Of a DNA stretch of 15,030 nucleotides, positions 14,978 through 15,030 are shown in pieces. Origin of the DNA: UBA5499 sp002426275 (GTDB lineage: Bacteria > Bacillota > DTU084); assembly GCA_937888735.1 (NCBI GenBank), contig CALASN010000023.1, positions 1-15,030 of the forward strand. The letters run 5' to 3'. Position 1 is the stretch's first letter, and each line of letters opens with the position of its first letter. The notes under the pieces were generated by a model. The model was given only the letters and a program-made list of their open reading frames with translations. It was not told the DNA's origin and did not search any database. The translations under genes were made by a program, and so were the position numbers.

Positions 14978-15030
14978 GTACCATAAGCAGTAGAGAGGTA
15001 GCTTGAGGGGAAGTAACATAAGAAGTAGAG
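14978..15030. repeat. Two imperfect 18-bp direct repeats at the window edge
   Basis: GTACCATAAGCAGTAGAG at 14978-14995 recurs as GTAACATAAGAAGTAGAG at 15013-15030, with two mismatches and a start-to-start distance of 35 bp. The second copy touches the end of the window, so more copies may follow. No gene is visible from 14895 to 15030. Confidence 0.5.

Noticed and set aside
14978..15030. CRISPR array
   Set aside because: Only two imperfect 18-bp copies with a 17-bp gap, too short for repeat and spacer, and no cas gene.

Overview
The window reads as a chromosomal segment of a moderately GC-rich, probably spore-forming Bacillota bacterium (Clostridia or a related class). The reasons are strong GGAGG-type ribosome binding sites in front of almost every gene, GTG starts, a SpoIID/LytB-family protein, a LacI regulator, and a cyanophycin synthetase/cyanophycinase pair of the kind also found in some anaerobic Bacillota. 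This placement is inference; there is no rRNA or other marker gene to fix it.

Layout. Positions 1-600 (minus) hold the N-terminal 200 codons of a FAD-dependent oxidoreductase of the geranylgeranyl reductase type. Positions 601-946 are mostly non-coding, with a coding-like frame fragment (760-882) and a 14-bp hairpin just after cphA. Positions 947-10121 (minus) are a compact five-gene operon, in transcription order: GH133 amylo-alpha-1,6-glucosidase, GT4 glycosyltransferase, sugar-nucleotidyltransferase with a degenerate phosphohexomutase domain, cyanophycinase (cphB), cyanophycin synthetase (cphA). Junctions are a 20-nt overlap, a 4-nt overlap (GTGA), 0 nt (TAAATG) and 4 nt, so the genes are probably translationally coupled. 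A SpoIID/LytB-like secreted protein (10232-11455, plus) diverges from this operon.

An AT-rich gap of about 480 bp follows (11456-11930). It holds a bidirectional terminator, what looks like the 3' remnant of a minus-strand gene with an in-frame stop, and a second U-tract hairpin. Positions 11931-14825 (minus) form a lacI - Gfo/Idh/MocA dehydrogenase - sugar isomerase/epimerase operon with a clear TTGATT-17-TATAAT promoter, an AACCGGTT palindrome just downstream of it, and a strong intrinsic terminator. The right edge (14978-15030) carries two copies of an 18-bp imperfect direct repeat.

How the genes may work together. The main operon joins genes for an alpha-glucan (carbon reserve: debranching enzyme, GlgA-like glycosyltransferase, NDP-sugar synthesis) to genes that make and break the nitrogen reserve cyanophycin. 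Co-regulation of carbon and nitrogen storage, perhaps tied to sporulation, is the most interesting hypothesis here. The second operon looks like a small LacI-controlled sugar or polyol catabolic unit whose substrate cannot be told from sequence. No CRISPR array, insertion sequence, tRNA or rRNA was recognised.
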